In this document: positions 1-9,580 of the stretch, piece after piece
Position numbering within the stretch: the stretch's first letter is position 1
Layout: every line of letters starts with the position of its first letter
Assembly: GCF_039545095.1 (NCBI RefSeq)
Contig: NZ_BAABRS010000002.1
Span: 186,001 to 250,000, forward strand
DNA from: Fodinibius salicampi
Lineage (GTDB): Bacteria; Bacteroidota; Rhodothermia; Balneolales; Balneolaceae
Direction: 5' to 3'
Length of the DNA stretch: 64,000 bases
Program-made: the position numbers and the translations under genes
Notes under the pieces: model-generated
The model's database searches: none
The model's input: the letters and a program-made list of their open reading frames with translations, nothing else
What the model was told of the DNA's origin: nothing

Positions 1-2
1 GG

Positions 3-755
3 GATCAAATGAATGCCGTATTACAGGAAGAACGGAAAAACCTGGAAGAGTTAAATGAAGTGAAGGATAAGTTGCTGGCTATTGCTTCTCACGATTTGCG
101 TTCACCACTTTCCTCTCTCAGGGGAATGCTTGAGCTCTTTAAAGATAATAAGCTTACCGAAAAGGAGCGTCGGCAGATGTTAAGCGAGCTGGAGATTCGA
201 CTTGATCAAAACATCAATCTATTAGATAATTTATTGGTATGGGCCCGGGATCAAATGTCGGGACTTACAATAAACCAAAAGTCTCTTTCAGCCCGCCAGA
301 TAACGGATATGGTAATGAGTGAGCATCATTCTGCTGCCGAGTATAAGGGGGTGAGCCTTGTAAATAATGTGAGAGAAGACTTGAAAGTAAAAGCGGATGA
401 AACTCTATTGCAACTTGTTCTCAGAAATTTGATTTCAAATGCTGTTAAATTTACCGATGAGGGCGATCAGATAGAGATAGAAGCAGAGAGTACCGGTAAC
501 GAAATATTATTCATGGTTATGGATTCAGGTATTGGTATTCCCCGAGAAAAGCAGGAGGGAATATTCAGTATAAACAGTAAATCGCGTGCAGGAACTCATA
601 ATGAACAAGGTAGTGGGCTTGGACTTGGACTATGTAAGGAATTTATTACAAAAATGGGTGGATCAATTAGTGTGGAGAGTGAAGAGGGAGAGGGAACGAC
701 GTTTGTATTCAGTCTGCCAATAGCTCACTCTGAGCCTTTGGAACTCAAGCAGTAA
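3..755 (+). CDS. Sensor histidine kinase, C-terminal part (5' truncated by window edge)
   Basis: This is the kinase core of a two-component sensor. It shows a short coiled-coil lead-in, then the dimerisation/phosphoacceptor helix with the H-box SHDLRSPLSSL (His about residue 28 counted from the first ATG at 9). The ATPase domain follows, with N-box NLISNAVKF, G1 box DSGIGIP and G2 box GSGLGLGL. The frame is open upstream of the ATG to the window edge, and the protein begins inside a linker helix, so the sensory N-terminus almost certainly lies outside the window. All catalytic boxes look intact. The signal and partner regulator cannot be told from here. It ends 111 bp before the nucleotide-sugar dehydrogenase and is probably a separate unit. 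Confidence 0.9.
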   Translation, partial: DQMNAVLQEERKNLEELNEVKDKLLAIASHDLRSPLSSLRGMLELFKDNKLTEKERRQMLSELEIRLDQNINLLDNLLVWARDQMSGLTINQKSLSARQITDMVMSEHHSAAEYKGVSLVNNVREDLKVKADETLLQLVLRNLISNAVKFTDEGDQIEIEAESTGNEILFMVMDSGIGIPREKQEGIFSINSKSRAGTHNEQGSGLGLGLCKEFITKMGGSISVESEEGEGTTFVFSLPIAHSEPLELKQ

Positions 756-866
756 AAATCGGGTAAGATAAAAAGGGTATATATCTATTAGTAATATGCG
801 TATATTCATCCTTTTTATAATCTGATTACATTAAACGAATAACGAATTTATCATAAATAAAAGATC

Positions 867-2195
867 ATGCTTCAAGAGTTACTAGACAAAATTGACAAGA
901 AAGAATTTACTGTAGGTATTATAGGGCTGGGATATGTAGGGCTACCACTCATGTGGACTTTTCATGAAAATGATATGCCGGTTATCGGTTTCGATATAGA
1001 TAAAGATAAGATAAACTGTATTAATGAAGGTCGTCCGTATATTAAACATCTCGGCAAAGAGATGATGCAGAAACTGGCAAAAAGTGACCGTGTTGATGCA
1101 ACGACTGACTTTAAGCGTCTATCAGAAGCTGATGCTCTGATGATGTGTGTGCCCACACCATTGGACGAACATCGCGAGCCCGATATGCAATATGTAGAAC
1201 GGACCTGCTTTACCGTTGGAGAAAATCTTCGAAAAGGTCAGCTGGTAATCTTGGAATCGACCACCTATCCCGGTACGACCGAGGAACTGATTATTCCGAT
1301 ACTGGAATCCAAATCGGGTCTTACTTCGGGAGAAGATTTCTATGTAGCTTACAGTCCCGAGCGAGAAGATCCCGGAAACCCCAATTTCAATACTTCTAAA
1401 ATACCCAAGGTGGTAGGAGGACATGGAGAGGATGCAATCAAACTGGCTTGTGCTCTTTATGATACCTCAATTGTGCAGACGGTTCCTGTTTCAAATACCA
1501 AGACAGCTGAAGCGGTAAAAATAACTGAAAATGTATTTCGGGCCGTGAACATTGCTTTGGTTAACGAGCTAAAGGTAGTATTTCAACAAATGGGAATTGA
1601 TGTGCATGAGGTTTTGGATGCGGCCGATACCAAGCCTTTTGGCTTCATGAAATTTGTACCGGGACCGGGTTTGGGCGGACACTGTATTCCTATCGATCCC
1701 TTTTATTTGACCTGGAAGGCGCGGGAATACGAACAGAATACCCGTTTTATTGAGCTGGCTGGTGAGATTAATACCTCCATGCCGCAATATGTGGTTAATC
1801 AGACCTTAAAAGCGCTAAATGCCCACAAAAAACCGATGAATGGCAGTAAGGTATTGGTTATTGGTTTGGCTTATAAGCCTGATGTAGACGATATGCGTGA
1901 ATCACCTACCTTCAAGATAATGGACCTGGTGGATAAGTATGGTGCTGAAGTATCCTACTATGATCCCCACATCCCGGAAGTAAAGCCTACGCGAGAGCAC
2001 GATTACTGGACTGGCACAAAAAGCGTAAATTGGGATGAAGAGACCATTAGTGGGTTCGATGCCGTTATTATTTCCACGAATCATTCGGATATTGATTATC
2101 AGCAGCTAGCCGAATGGAGTGACTGTATTATTGACAGCCGCCATGAAATGAATGGTATCAATCGGAAATCGGATATTCATATTTGGCAGGCCTAG
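867..2195 (+). CDS. UDP-N-acetyl-hexosamine 6-dehydrogenase (nucleotide-sugar dehydrogenase, WbpA/WecC type)
   Basis: It oxidises C6 of a UDP-sugar to the uronic acid with two NAD+, supplying an acidic sugar for surface polysaccharide. At 442 aa it has the normal family length. The N-terminal Rossmann motif is GIIGLGYVGLPL (residues 17-28), and the catalytic cysteine C273 sits in GPGLGGHCIPIDPF. A second Rossmann-like UDP-binding domain contains KVLVIGLAYKPDVDD. The overall pattern fits the UDP-GlcNAc/ManNAc dehydrogenase branch better than UDP-glucose dehydrogenase, but the exact substrate is inference. It lies 2 kb ahead of the exopolysaccharide locus and likely feeds it. It converges with the next gene with only 6 bp between stops. 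Confidence 0.9.
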   Translation: MLQELLDKIDKKEFTVGIIGLGYVGLPLMWTFHENDMPVIGFDIDKDKINCINEGRPYIKHLGKEMMQKLAKSDRVDATTDFKRLSEADALMMCVPTPLDEHREPDMQYVERTCFTVGENLRKGQLVILESTTYPGTTEELIIPILESKSGLTSGEDFYVAYSPEREDPGNPNFNTSKIPKVVGGHGEDAIKLACALYDTSIVQTVPVSNTKTAEAVKITENVFRAVNIALVNELKVVFQQMGIDVHEVLDAADTKPFGFMKFVPGPGLGGHCIPIDPFYLTWKAREYEQNTRFIELAGEINTSMPQYVVNQTLKALNAHKKPMNGSKVLVIGLAYKPDVDDMRESPTFKIMDLVDKYGAEVSYYDPHIPEVKPTREHDYWTGTKSVNWDEETISGFDAVIISTNHSDIDYQQLAEWSDCIIDSRHEMNGINRKSDIHIWQA

Positions 2196-2201
2196 AAAGC
2201 A

Positions 2202-2666
2202 TTAGTCAATATTCATGCCCGGAATCTGTCCCCGCAGCTCACCGCTGGGGTGTTCATAGCTGGTTATATTGATAAAGAGTTCGCCGTCTTTGAGTAGTGG
2301 CTTTTGTGCGTCATTAAGGGTAAAGGCATTGTTCTTTGGTTTTATCACGCCACCGGTCCGTTCCTCATTGACTTCAACCTCGAGCCGGAACAGCATATTT
2401 CCGGGTTTCCCTTTTTCTCCAACCATGATGTAGGCGCCTCTGAAGGCGCCTACTAAATTTTTAAAGTCACCTTTCACCTTTAAGGTATCATTCTCAAAGC
2501 TAACTGTCGCCATCCCTGAACCCGATGTGGGCACAGATGGTGAGTGGTTATATCCGGCCAGAATTATTTTATGCGCCTGTTGTGCAGTACTTTTTTCTAC
2601 GCTCATAGAGAGACACAGCACAAAAGCGATAAAGAATGTCAGGATACTTCTTCTTCGTAGTGTCAT
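2202..2666 (-). CDS. CHRD-domain secreted protein
   Basis: This 154-residue exported protein starts with a positively charged segment and a hydrophobic signal sequence ending near STAQ (about residues 1-29). The rest is one CHRD-type beta domain, recognised from the closing signature HPSGELRGQIPG and a core with alternating hydrophobics (VKGDFKNLVGAFRGAYI). CHRD domains occur in chordin and in many bacterial secreted proteins of unknown function, so no activity is assigned. It is encoded convergently to the sugar dehydrogenase, with no room for a terminator between the stops. Confidence 0.75.
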   Translation of the reverse strand: MTLRRRSILTFFIAFVLCLSMSVEKSTAQQAHKIILAGYNHSPSVPTSGSGMATVSFENDTLKVKGDFKNLVGAFRGAYIMVGEKGKPGNMLFRLEVEVNEERTGGVIKPKNNAFTLNDAQKPLLKDGELFINITSYEHPSGELRGQIPGMNID

Positions 2667-3021
2667 AGTAATTTCCTTTTTTTAGTGGTTTCCCAACAAG
2701 TAATAAACTAAATAAATACGAGAATTATTGTTACCTGCCAGTTCTTAGATTTAATAGCTTTATAAACTTCAAATTCAGTTTATCCTGAACACCTGTTGAA
2801 AGATCTTATGGAATGTGTAAATAATGGCTTAGAAGTGTATTTGCTTTAGATCCTGCCCAGTCATCAGGGCGAAAATACCGGATTATCAGGTCAGAGTACG
2901 GAATGACACTTATTTTCATAAATAGATCGAGGAAGTGGAGTAAAGATCCCAAAGCTAATAGACCTGACAGGTCGCAGAAAACCTGTCAGGTCTTTGTATT
3001 AGTAAAATATTTGATAAATAA
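2667..3021. other. Gene-free stretch between CHRD gene and aldo/keto reductase
   Basis: About 355 bp without a credible reading frame. It holds the promoter side of the CHRD gene and the trailing side of the aldo/keto reductase gene. Apart from the palindrome listed at 2960-2993 I see no structured element. Confidence 0.6.
2960..2993. repeat. Perfect 13-bp inverted repeat (AGACCTGACAGGT hairpin)
   Basis: Arms AGACCTGACAGGT and ACCTGTCAGGTCT match exactly around an 8-nt loop. It sits just downstream of the minus-strand aldo/keto reductase stop. A real U-run is missing on either side (TTTGTATT on the + strand), so it is not a textbook terminator. Similar GACCTGACAGGT palindromes recur between genes in Bacteroidota genomes (recalled, not searched), so it may be a dispersed palindromic element that also ends transcription. 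Confidence 0.6.
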
Positions 3022-4020
3022 CTATTCCTTGACCAAGCTAAGCTGATCAAGTTCCTCATTTATAAAGCTGATTTCATCATCGCTTAATTCGATGGAAACC
3101 GCTTTGGCATTTTGTTCAGCCTGTTCCGGATTACGTGCGCCTACCAATGCAATAGTGATACCCGGCTGCTCAATGGTCCATTTAATAACCAGCTGGGCCA
3201 GGGTCGCATCTTTTTCGTCAGCAAGAGGCTGGATAGCATCTAGAAAACGATTAGTTCGCCGGATATTCTCATCAGAAAAATAAAATTCATTGGGCCTGGT
3301 ATCACCTTCCGCAAATGAATAGCCCGGTTCCATCTTGCCTGTCAGGAGACCTCGTTGCAGGGGACTATAGGCCAGAATTCCCTTATTATTTGCGATACAG
3401 TGAGGCACTACCTCTTCCTTAATATCCCTGCGTACCATACTGTAAGGCACCTGGTTAGATGCTAGCTTAATAACGGTTTCCGCTTCTTTCATTTGAGCCA
3501 CATCGTAGTTGCAAACCCCAGCTTCGCGGATTTTTCCGTCCTTTTTCAATTGATAAACCGCCTCCATCGTTTCAGTAATTGGAGTAGTAGGATCGGGCCA
3601 GTGAATTTGGTACAGGTCTATATAATCGGTATCAAGGCGCCGGAGACTCTCTTCGCATTCCTTAATAATTCCATCCTTTCCGGCGTATTTATGAATCTTA
3701 ATATCGTTGCCGTCATTGTCTTTGCTGTCGAAGTGGAAGGCTCCTTTTGTGGTATCCCAGCGCAGGCCAAATTTTGTGAGGATCTGAACCTTATCGCGTG
3801 GATAGTCCTTGATGGCTTCTCCGACAATTTCTTCGCTTAGTCCCTGTCCGTAGGCCGGAGCGGTATCAATAGAAGTGACCCCGTGATCATAGGCTGTGCG
3901 AATGGCTTCCACCGCATTATTTTGTTCGGTTCCGCCCCACATCCAACCGCCGGCAGCCCATGCGCCAAAAGTAACGGCCGAGAGCGTTAAATCGCTAGAT
4001 CCAATTTTTCTGTATTCCAT
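3022..4020 (-). CDS. Aldo/keto reductase family oxidoreductase
   Basis: This 332-residue TIM-barrel NAD(P)H-dependent reductase has the complete catalytic tetrad: D52 and Y57 in IDTAPAYGQG, K83 in LTKFG and H140 in YQIHWPD. The cofactor phosphate-binding end is visible as GITIALVGARNPEQAEQN near the C-terminus. The sequence resembles the general YajO/YhdN-type AKR subgroup; the natural substrate cannot be inferred. It is a single gene divergent from the exopolysaccharide locus, with 260 bp between the starts. Confidence 0.9.
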   Translation of the reverse strand: MEYRKIGSSDLTLSAVTFGAWAAGGWMWGGTEQNNAVEAIRTAYDHGVTSIDTAPAYGQGLSEEIVGEAIKDYPRDKVQILTKFGLRWDTTKGAFHFDSKDNDGNDIKIHKYAGKDGIIKECEESLRRLDTDYIDLYQIHWPDPTTPITETMEAVYQLKKDGKIREAGVCNYDVAQMKEAETVIKLASNQVPYSMVRRDIKEEVVPHCIANNKGILAYSPLQRGLLTGKMEPGYSFAEGDTRPNEFYFSDENIRRTNRFLDAIQPLADEKDATLAQLVIKWTIEQPGITIALVGARNPEQAEQNAKAVSIELSDDEISFINEELDQLSLVKE

Positions 4021-4280
4021 GTATCCACTGGTTTTGTTTATTAAAAAGTTATTGAAAGGTAATAAAAACTAACTCTTTTCAAAGTTACTCTCTGTGTAAA
4101 AAAACTTTAGCCGGAGTAAATTTCTCAGCTTTTTCTTCTTTCGATTGGCAAAAGCTGAGAACAGTGTATTTTTTATTTTGATTGAAACAAATTCCGCGGA
4201 TTCAGGTTTAAGAAAAACAGCCATTAAAAGTAGGATGAGGCGTTAAATCATTATCAGGGTCAATAAAATTTAATGAAACC

Positions 4281-6668
4281 ATGAATCGCAATGACTTTAC
4301 CAATAACAATGGAGGCATGTCTTCAGGGAATCCGGGAAGTAGTGATCAAAACCGTAATAAACGGGATGAGGTAGAAAGAAGGATTGATCTAAAGAAAATA
4401 TTTGCTGCTTTTAAGCAGCACAAAAAACTAATTCTTGGTTCTATATTTTTATGTATGGTTGGGGCGTTAGTTTACTCTTACCAGGTTACTCCTGTTTACG
4501 AGGGGATCGGTTCAATTATGATTCAGGAAACTTCACAGGATCGGTCTGCTGAGAATGGTGAGCTGGCAAATCTACTTAACAAGACCTATGCCGTTGGTGC
4601 TAACAGTACCTTGGAAAATGAGCTTCAATTTCTTCGTTCCCGTCAAATATCCCTGAATATGGCAAGTGAAATATTGGATAGACAACGAATGGAGAATGGA
4701 GAAATATATCCAATTTTATGGAAAAACTATCCGGAAGATTCCACCGTTGTCAGTCAGGATACTTTGGTTAACCGTATACAAAAGAAGATAAACTTTAGTC
4801 AGAAAGCTACCGAAGCTAATTTAGTTCAGGTTACTTTTGAAAGCCCTTCGCGATTAGAAGCAAAGGACATGGTCGATTTGGCAATGGAGACATATACCAA
4901 CACTTCTACTAATATAAACCGGAAAACAGCCAATTCGGCCGTAGAATTTTTGGAAGAAGAGCGGAATCGACTGGAAAATAAACTAAAGGAGTCAGAGCAA
5001 CGTCTCCGCAGTTTTATGAATCAAAGTAATGTAGTAGAGGTCGATGCCCAAACTCAGGAGCTTATTACCAGTTTGAGTCAGCTGGAGACGGAACGACAAA
5101 CAGTGAAGGCAGACTTAGTGGCCGTAAATTCTGCAATTGAGGAGTACAAGAAACGTTTAGATAATATTAAGCCCGGGCTTTCCGAGCAATATTCTGAGGT
5201 TTCAGGTCCACGGTTAGAACGCTATCAGTATCAGCTTGCTGAGTTGCAGACCCGTAAGACATTATATCTTTCAAAAAATCCCGGCTTGAAAAATGACGAG
5301 AATCCCCCTGAAGAATTTAAAAAGCTTAATAGGGAGATTGAGTATATGAAAGAGGAAATTAAGAAGTTAACGGGAGAGCTGACCTCTGAAAAAGATCAAT
5401 ATCTTGGTATGCTATCTAATTCCGATGGCGGAGTAACTCAAGATGTTAGTGAGATTAATCAAAGACTGGTAGAATTACAGGCCGAAAAAAATCAGTACGA
5501 AGCCAAAGCAGAGGTTTTGGACGAACGGCTACAGGAGGAGCGCCAATTTTTTGGCAATCTTCCTGATAATATGATGGATCTTGCCCGATTGAGAAGGGAC
5601 CATGAAATCAACGAGCAGATGTATCGAACCGTTTCGGATCAATACAATGAAATGATGCTTTGGCAAAAGACTCAATTTGGTGTGGGACGAGTTGTTGACG
5701 AAGCCTATGTCCCCCAAGAACCCGTTAAGCCCAACAGGAAGCTTTATTTGTTGGTAAGTTTTTTCATCGGAGGTATCTTTAGCATTGGATACCTAACCAT
5801 CCGGAATTCATTCGGTGATAAAATTACCAGTATTGAAGAATTGCGAGCCAGGGATTATCCGGTTTTAGGAATAATTCCCGTATTGCAAAAAGCAACTAAG
5901 AAGAAGGTTTCTTCCAGTAAAATAAATGTTGTAGACAGGGAAATTTCTTCTGATCTGATTTCCGTACATGACCCTATTTCACCCGGTGCGGAAGCATTTC
6001 GACGAATGAATTATAACATTATATATGCCCAGTCGGATGATGACTCGGGGAAAACCATTTTGATCACAAGCTCGACGAAGGGCGAGGGTAAAACAACAAC
6101 GGTTAGTAATTTAGCCGTGCTGCTGGCCGAAGCGAAAAAGAAAGTGATTGTCGTTGATACGGATCTTGGTAAGCCCAGTATGCATAATATGTTTGGGATA
6201 GATCGTTCGCCCGGCGTTGTGGATGTGATTCGTGGAGATGTGAAACTGGAAAATGCCATTCAATCTCCTTCCTATTTATCTGATAACGTAGATATTTTAC
6301 CCAGCGGTAGCCAGACAACAAATCCAGCTGCTATCAATCAAAATCCTAAATTTGAATACCTGCTGGAAAACCTCGGGATGCACTACGACTATGTGCTTAT
6401 TGATACTGCACCCTATGGTATCGTTACAGATGCAGCTCCTATTATGAAGCTGGTAGACGGAATTGTAGTAGTTACAAGATTCAGGAAAACAGAAGAAGTT
6501 GAACTGGATCATACCCTGGACTATCTGCATAAAATTCGAGCGAATATACTTGGATTCGCCATTACGGCTTTTGATCCGTCAAAGAGCACGGATTACTATA
6601 ACAGGTCGAGCTACTATCAATCCACTTATAACGATTATTATTCTCATACTAAAGATATGTCATACTAA
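4281..6668 (+). CDS. Polysaccharide co-polymerase / BY-kinase (Wzz-Wzc fusion)
   Basis: It controls chain length and export of the polysaccharide through cycles of tyrosine phosphorylation in the inner membrane. The Wzz domain begins after a polar N-terminus, with TM1 around residues 49-68. A long periplasmic coiled-coil region follows (about 200-460), ending in a GNVR-type segment before TM2 near residues 487-507. The cytoplasmic kinase has Walker A STKGEGKTTT (about 595-605), Walker A' VIVVDTDLGKPS and Walker B YVLIDTAPYG. The C-terminus carries the tyrosine cluster used for autophosphorylation (Tyr-rich last 25 residues). The 795 aa are normal for the Bacteroidota fusion form. It is the first gene of the locus. 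Confidence 0.95.
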   Translation: MNRNDFTNNNGGMSSGNPGSSDQNRNKRDEVERRIDLKKIFAAFKQHKKLILGSIFLCMVGALVYSYQVTPVYEGIGSIMIQETSQDRSAENGELANLLNKTYAVGANSTLENELQFLRSRQISLNMASEILDRQRMENGEIYPILWKNYPEDSTVVSQDTLVNRIQKKINFSQKATEANLVQVTFESPSRLEAKDMVDLAMETYTNTSTNINRKTANSAVEFLEEERNRLENKLKESEQRLRSFMNQSNVVEVDAQTQELITSLSQLETERQTVKADLVAVNSAIEEYKKRLDNIKPGLSEQYSEVSGPRLERYQYQLAELQTRKTLYLSKNPGLKNDENPPEEFKKLNREIEYMKEEIKKLTGELTSEKDQYLGMLSNSDGGVTQDVSEINQRLVELQAEKNQYEAKAEVLDERLQEERQFFGNLPDNMMDLARLRRDHEINEQMYRTVSDQYNEMMLWQKTQFGVGRVVDEAYVPQEPVKPNRKLYLLVSFFIGGIFSIGYLTIRNSFGDKITSIEELRARDYPVLGIIPVLQKATKKKVSSSKINVVDREISSDLISVHDPISPGAEAFRRMNYNIIYAQSDDDSGKTILITSSTKGEGKTTTVSNLAVLLAEAKKKVIVVDTDLGKPSMHNMFGIDRSPGVVDVIRGDVKLENAIQSPSYLSDNVDILPSGSQTTNPAAINQNPKFEYLLENLGMHYDYVLIDTAPYGIVTDAAPIMKLVDGIVVVTRFRKTEEVELDHTLDYLHKIRANILGFAITAFDPSKSTDYYNRSSYYQSTYNDYYSHTKDMSY

Positions 6669-6745
6669 AGATGTGATGTTCCATTAATCAGGATAGTATT
6701 CAGTTATACACATTATTTAACTCTAAAACTTTCACCTCCATTATT

Positions 6746-7288
6746 ATGCTGAAAGACATTGTATATAATCTTATAATCGTTTTATTTCTTGTAGCAATGG
6801 CTTATCCGGCCACAGCGCAAGTACAGGGCAGGCAACTACAATACAGTGATCAGTTTCGGATGGCCGAGCGGATTATTCGTATCGCGGAGCCCGGCGAGTT
6901 TGCTGATACCCTTAATGTGTGGGGAGATGTAAATAGTGCCGGCCGGTATCTTGTCCCGAAGTCTACCAAATTACCAGAGCTCATTTCCTACAGTTTTGGC
7001 CCGACAAGTTTTCGGAGTAATGAAACTTCACTGGACTGGTCAAAGGTACGGTTGGAAATTAAAGTTTCCCGCTATAACGAGAGTAATAAACGGGTAAATG
7101 TGAAAACATTTAATTACCGTTATAAGGACCCGGAACCGGAGGAGATGTTTGAATATGATTTACAGAATAACGATATAGTAACACTGCAGGTAAAGCGCCG
7201 TCCTGCCTTCATCGATTATGTACGGGTTATAGCTCCTGTCATATCCAGTGCGGCTGCAGGGTTTTTACTTGTTGAGCGTCTCAGATAA
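6746..7288 (+). CDS. SLBB-domain exported protein, likely polysaccharide export accessory
   Basis: This 180-residue protein has a signal peptide (about 1-24, ending PATAQ). A soluble-ligand-binding beta-grasp-like segment follows (WGDVNSAGRYLVPKSTKLPELI, split here for reading: WGDVNSAGRY then LVPKSTKLPELI). A hydrophobic C-terminal segment (IAPVISSAAAGFLLV) may insert in the membrane. SLBB domains occur in Wza-type outer-membrane exporters, but this protein lacks the Poly_export domain and a lipobox, so it is not a complete Wza. Its position directly behind the BY-kinase supports a role in secretion of the polymer. The exact function is unknown. Confidence 0.65.
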   Translation: MLKDIVYNLIIVLFLVAMAYPATAQVQGRQLQYSDQFRMAERIIRIAEPGEFADTLNVWGDVNSAGRYLVPKSTKLPELISYSFGPTSFRSNETSLDWSKVRLEIKVSRYNESNKRVNVKTFNYRYKDPEPEEMFEYDLQNNDIVTLQVKRRPAFIDYVRVIAPVISSAAAGFLLVERLR

Positions 7289-7335
7289 ATAATCTGGTTT
7301 TGAACCTTTTTTATAAATAAGGGTGGCTATAGAAA

Positions 7336-8676
7336 TTGATTGACAAGCTAAAGGCGGAAGCCAGGGAGGTGCTAGATGGAAAGGGACTAAAGTCAATTTT
7401 AGTAAAAGGTGCCAGTCTCGTATTTGTCATTCGGGTAGGAGGTGCGGGTCTGACGTATTTTTCAGAAATTTTTTTAGCCCGCATATTAGGAGCTGAAATA
7501 TACGGACCTTACGTATATGCACTATCTTGGGCTATCCTCCTGGCTATACCAGCCGGTTTGGGATTTTCCACCGGGGTAATGCGATTTATTCCTGACTATC
7601 TTACGAATAGGCAAACGGGATTATTTAAAGGTATAATTGTCCAAAGCTGGGCGGTTACACTGGGTGCGGGTGCTTTGGTAGCGGTGGTAGCCTCGTTTAT
7701 TGTAGAACTCTATGGCCCTGGTTTCCAAAGTTTAGCCGGATTAACCTTGCTGTTAGGATTTTGCATTATTCCTTTACGTGCCCTGCTAAGTTTACAGCAG
7801 GGTATGGCGAAAGCTGAAAACAAAATGGCTCTCGCTTTTACACCACAAGTCATCGTTCTGCCGATACTAATAGTTACAAGCCTTTTTTTGTATAAGGCCT
7901 ATCATGGTAATGTAAGTATTATCAATACTATGGTGCTGGTAATCTTATGCCATGTACTTTCGGTCGGCGGGCAGTTTTTGGTCTATCTCAAGAATAACTG
8001 GCAGAAGATTAGCAATGTAAAGGCTCGGTTTGAAACCCCTACCTGGCTAAGGGTATCACTACCGTTAATGCTTGTATCCAGTTTTTTAGTGGTGATACAG
8101 CGCAGCGATCTTATCTTAGTCGGGGCTATGATAGGTCCGGAAGAAGCGGGGATATATAATGCTGCTTCCCGAACGGCTGCCTTGGTAAGTTTTATCTTGT
8201 CAGCGGTTAATGCTATTGCCGCTCCCACTATTGCTAAACTTTATGCGGAAGAAAAGCATAATGCCATGAGGGAGTTAGCGAAAAAAATTGCTCAATATGT
8301 TTTTTGGCCAACTCTTTTAATCAGTCTCGTGCTGATTGCAGGTTCAGGTTTAATACTTTCCCTTTTTGGTAGTGAATTTGTAGAGGGAAGAACCATTTTG
8401 ATCATTTTGGTTTTTGGTCAACTGGCAAATGCCAGTGTAGGATCCGTAGGATATTTTATGAATATGACCGGGAATCAAGACCAAAGTGCCAAAGTGTTTG
8501 GCATTAGCGCTGTCATAAATATTCTGCTTAATATCGTTGGGATTTACTTGTATGGAGCTATTGGGGCCGCTATAGCAACGGCTATCTCCATGGTCATTTG
8601 GAATGTATGGCTATATGCATTGGTCAAGAAAAATCTGAATATAGATTCGTCTATTTTTTCAACCTTTAAAAGATAA
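7336..8676 (+). CDS. Polysaccharide flippase, Wzx/MATE-like (oligosaccharide translocase)
   Basis: This integral membrane protein of 446 aa has about 12-14 hydrophobic helices and the usual N-terminal Wzx signature (FSEIFLARILGAEIYGPYVYA, read as FSEIFLARILG plus AEIYGPYVYA). It would flip lipid-linked repeat units across the inner membrane. The start is TTG at 7336; no in-frame ATG fits better, and a GGGTGG-type sequence lies about 10 bp upstream. It is followed 7 bp later by the sulfotransferase, so they are co-transcribed. Confidence 0.9.
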   Translation: MIDKLKAEAREVLDGKGLKSILVKGASLVFVIRVGGAGLTYFSEIFLARILGAEIYGPYVYALSWAILLAIPAGLGFSTGVMRFIPDYLTNRQTGLFKGIIVQSWAVTLGAGALVAVVASFIVELYGPGFQSLAGLTLLLGFCIIPLRALLSLQQGMAKAENKMALAFTPQVIVLPILIVTSLFLYKAYHGNVSIINTMVLVILCHVLSVGGQFLVYLKNNWQKISNVKARFETPTWLRVSLPLMLVSSFLVVIQRSDLILVGAMIGPEEAGIYNAASRTAALVSFILSAVNAIAAPTIAKLYAEEKHNAMRELAKKIAQYVFWPTLLISLVLIAGSGLILSLFGSEFVEGRTILIILVFGQLANASVGSVGYFMNMTGNQDQSAKVFGISAVINILLNIVGIYLYGAIGAAIATAISMVIWNVWLYALVKKNLNIDSSIFSTFKR

Positions 8677-8683
8677 TGAGTTT

Positions 8684-9580
8684 ATGAAATTTGGAGTTCG
8701 AGAGATAAACGGCGTTTTAAAGGAAATCATTTCAAACTCTGTTGATTACTTTAAAACAAAATATCGCCGTCAAAAGGCGATCGATAATATGCAGAATTTT
8801 GATGATCTGCCCGAGCGGGTTATGGGAAAGACAAAAGGCTTGTTCGTGTTGTCCACTGGTCGTTGCGGGACAGACTTTGTTACCCATTTACTGAAACAGT
8901 CCGATACCCTGCATGTTGAACACGAGGCTATACCCAGATTAGCGACTGCCTCAAGATATCTTTACGACAATGATCTGGTAAACCATAAAGGAGGGAAAGC
9001 TGCTTTCCTGGCGGCGCGATACCATCTTATTCAGGATGCCTACATGTTCGAAAAAAGATATGTGGAAACAAACAACCGATTGACATTTTTTGCCCCGTCC
9101 GTCCGAGATCTTATGCCCGAAGCAAAGTTTGTTCACATAGTCAGACATCCCGGTGCATTTGTCCGCAGCGGCATGCGCAGAGGATACTATACTAGTGATT
9201 ATATAGCTGATTATGGGAAAATACGTCCTATTGAAAAGGATGTAGCCTTTGATAAATGGGATACCTATTCAAGGATTGAAAAGGTATCCTGGTTATGGAA
9301 TCGGACAAATCAGATGATTGAGGACTTTAAAGAGAGTTGTCCACAAAGGGTCATGACAGTAAAATCAGAAGAATTGTTTAAGCAGCCGGATGCAGTGGTT
9401 ACAGAGATCCTAAACTTTGTTAATGAACCACAGCCAAGACAACTGAAAACGGACTTGGGGCCTAAGAATAAACAGCGTAGTGGCAATTTTCCGCGGTATG
9501 AGCATTGGAAAGGTGAGGATAAGGCAAAGTTGCAAGCGATAGCAGGAGAGCTCGCCAAAAAATATGATTATAAGGTATGA
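8684..9580 (+). CDS. Sulfotransferase family protein (PAPS-dependent)
   Basis: It is predicted to transfer sulfate from PAPS to a sugar hydroxyl. The 5'-phosphosulfate-binding loop is LSTGRCGT (residues 56-63), and the 3'-phosphate-binding segment is HIVRHPGAFVRSGMRRG with R154 and S162. A basic N-terminal stretch (about 1-50) precedes the fold. At 298 aa it has the typical length. It ends in a 4-bp overlap with the next gene (ATGA), which shows tight translational coupling. Together with the second sulfotransferase at 19667 it implies a sulfated polymer. PAPS-making genes are not in the window. Confidence 0.85.
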   Translation: MKFGVREINGVLKEIISNSVDYFKTKYRRQKAIDNMQNFDDLPERVMGKTKGLFVLSTGRCGTDFVTHLLKQSDTLHVEHEAIPRLATASRYLYDNDLVNHKGGKAAFLAARYHLIQDAYMFEKRYVETNNRLTFFAPSVRDLMPEAKFVHIVRHPGAFVRSGMRRGYYTSDYIADYGKIRPIEKDVAFDKWDTYSRIEKVSWLWNRTNQMIEDFKESCPQRVMTVKSEELFKQPDAVVTEILNFVNEPQPRQLKTDLGPKNKQRSGNFPRYEHWKGEDKAKLQAIAGELAKKYDYKV

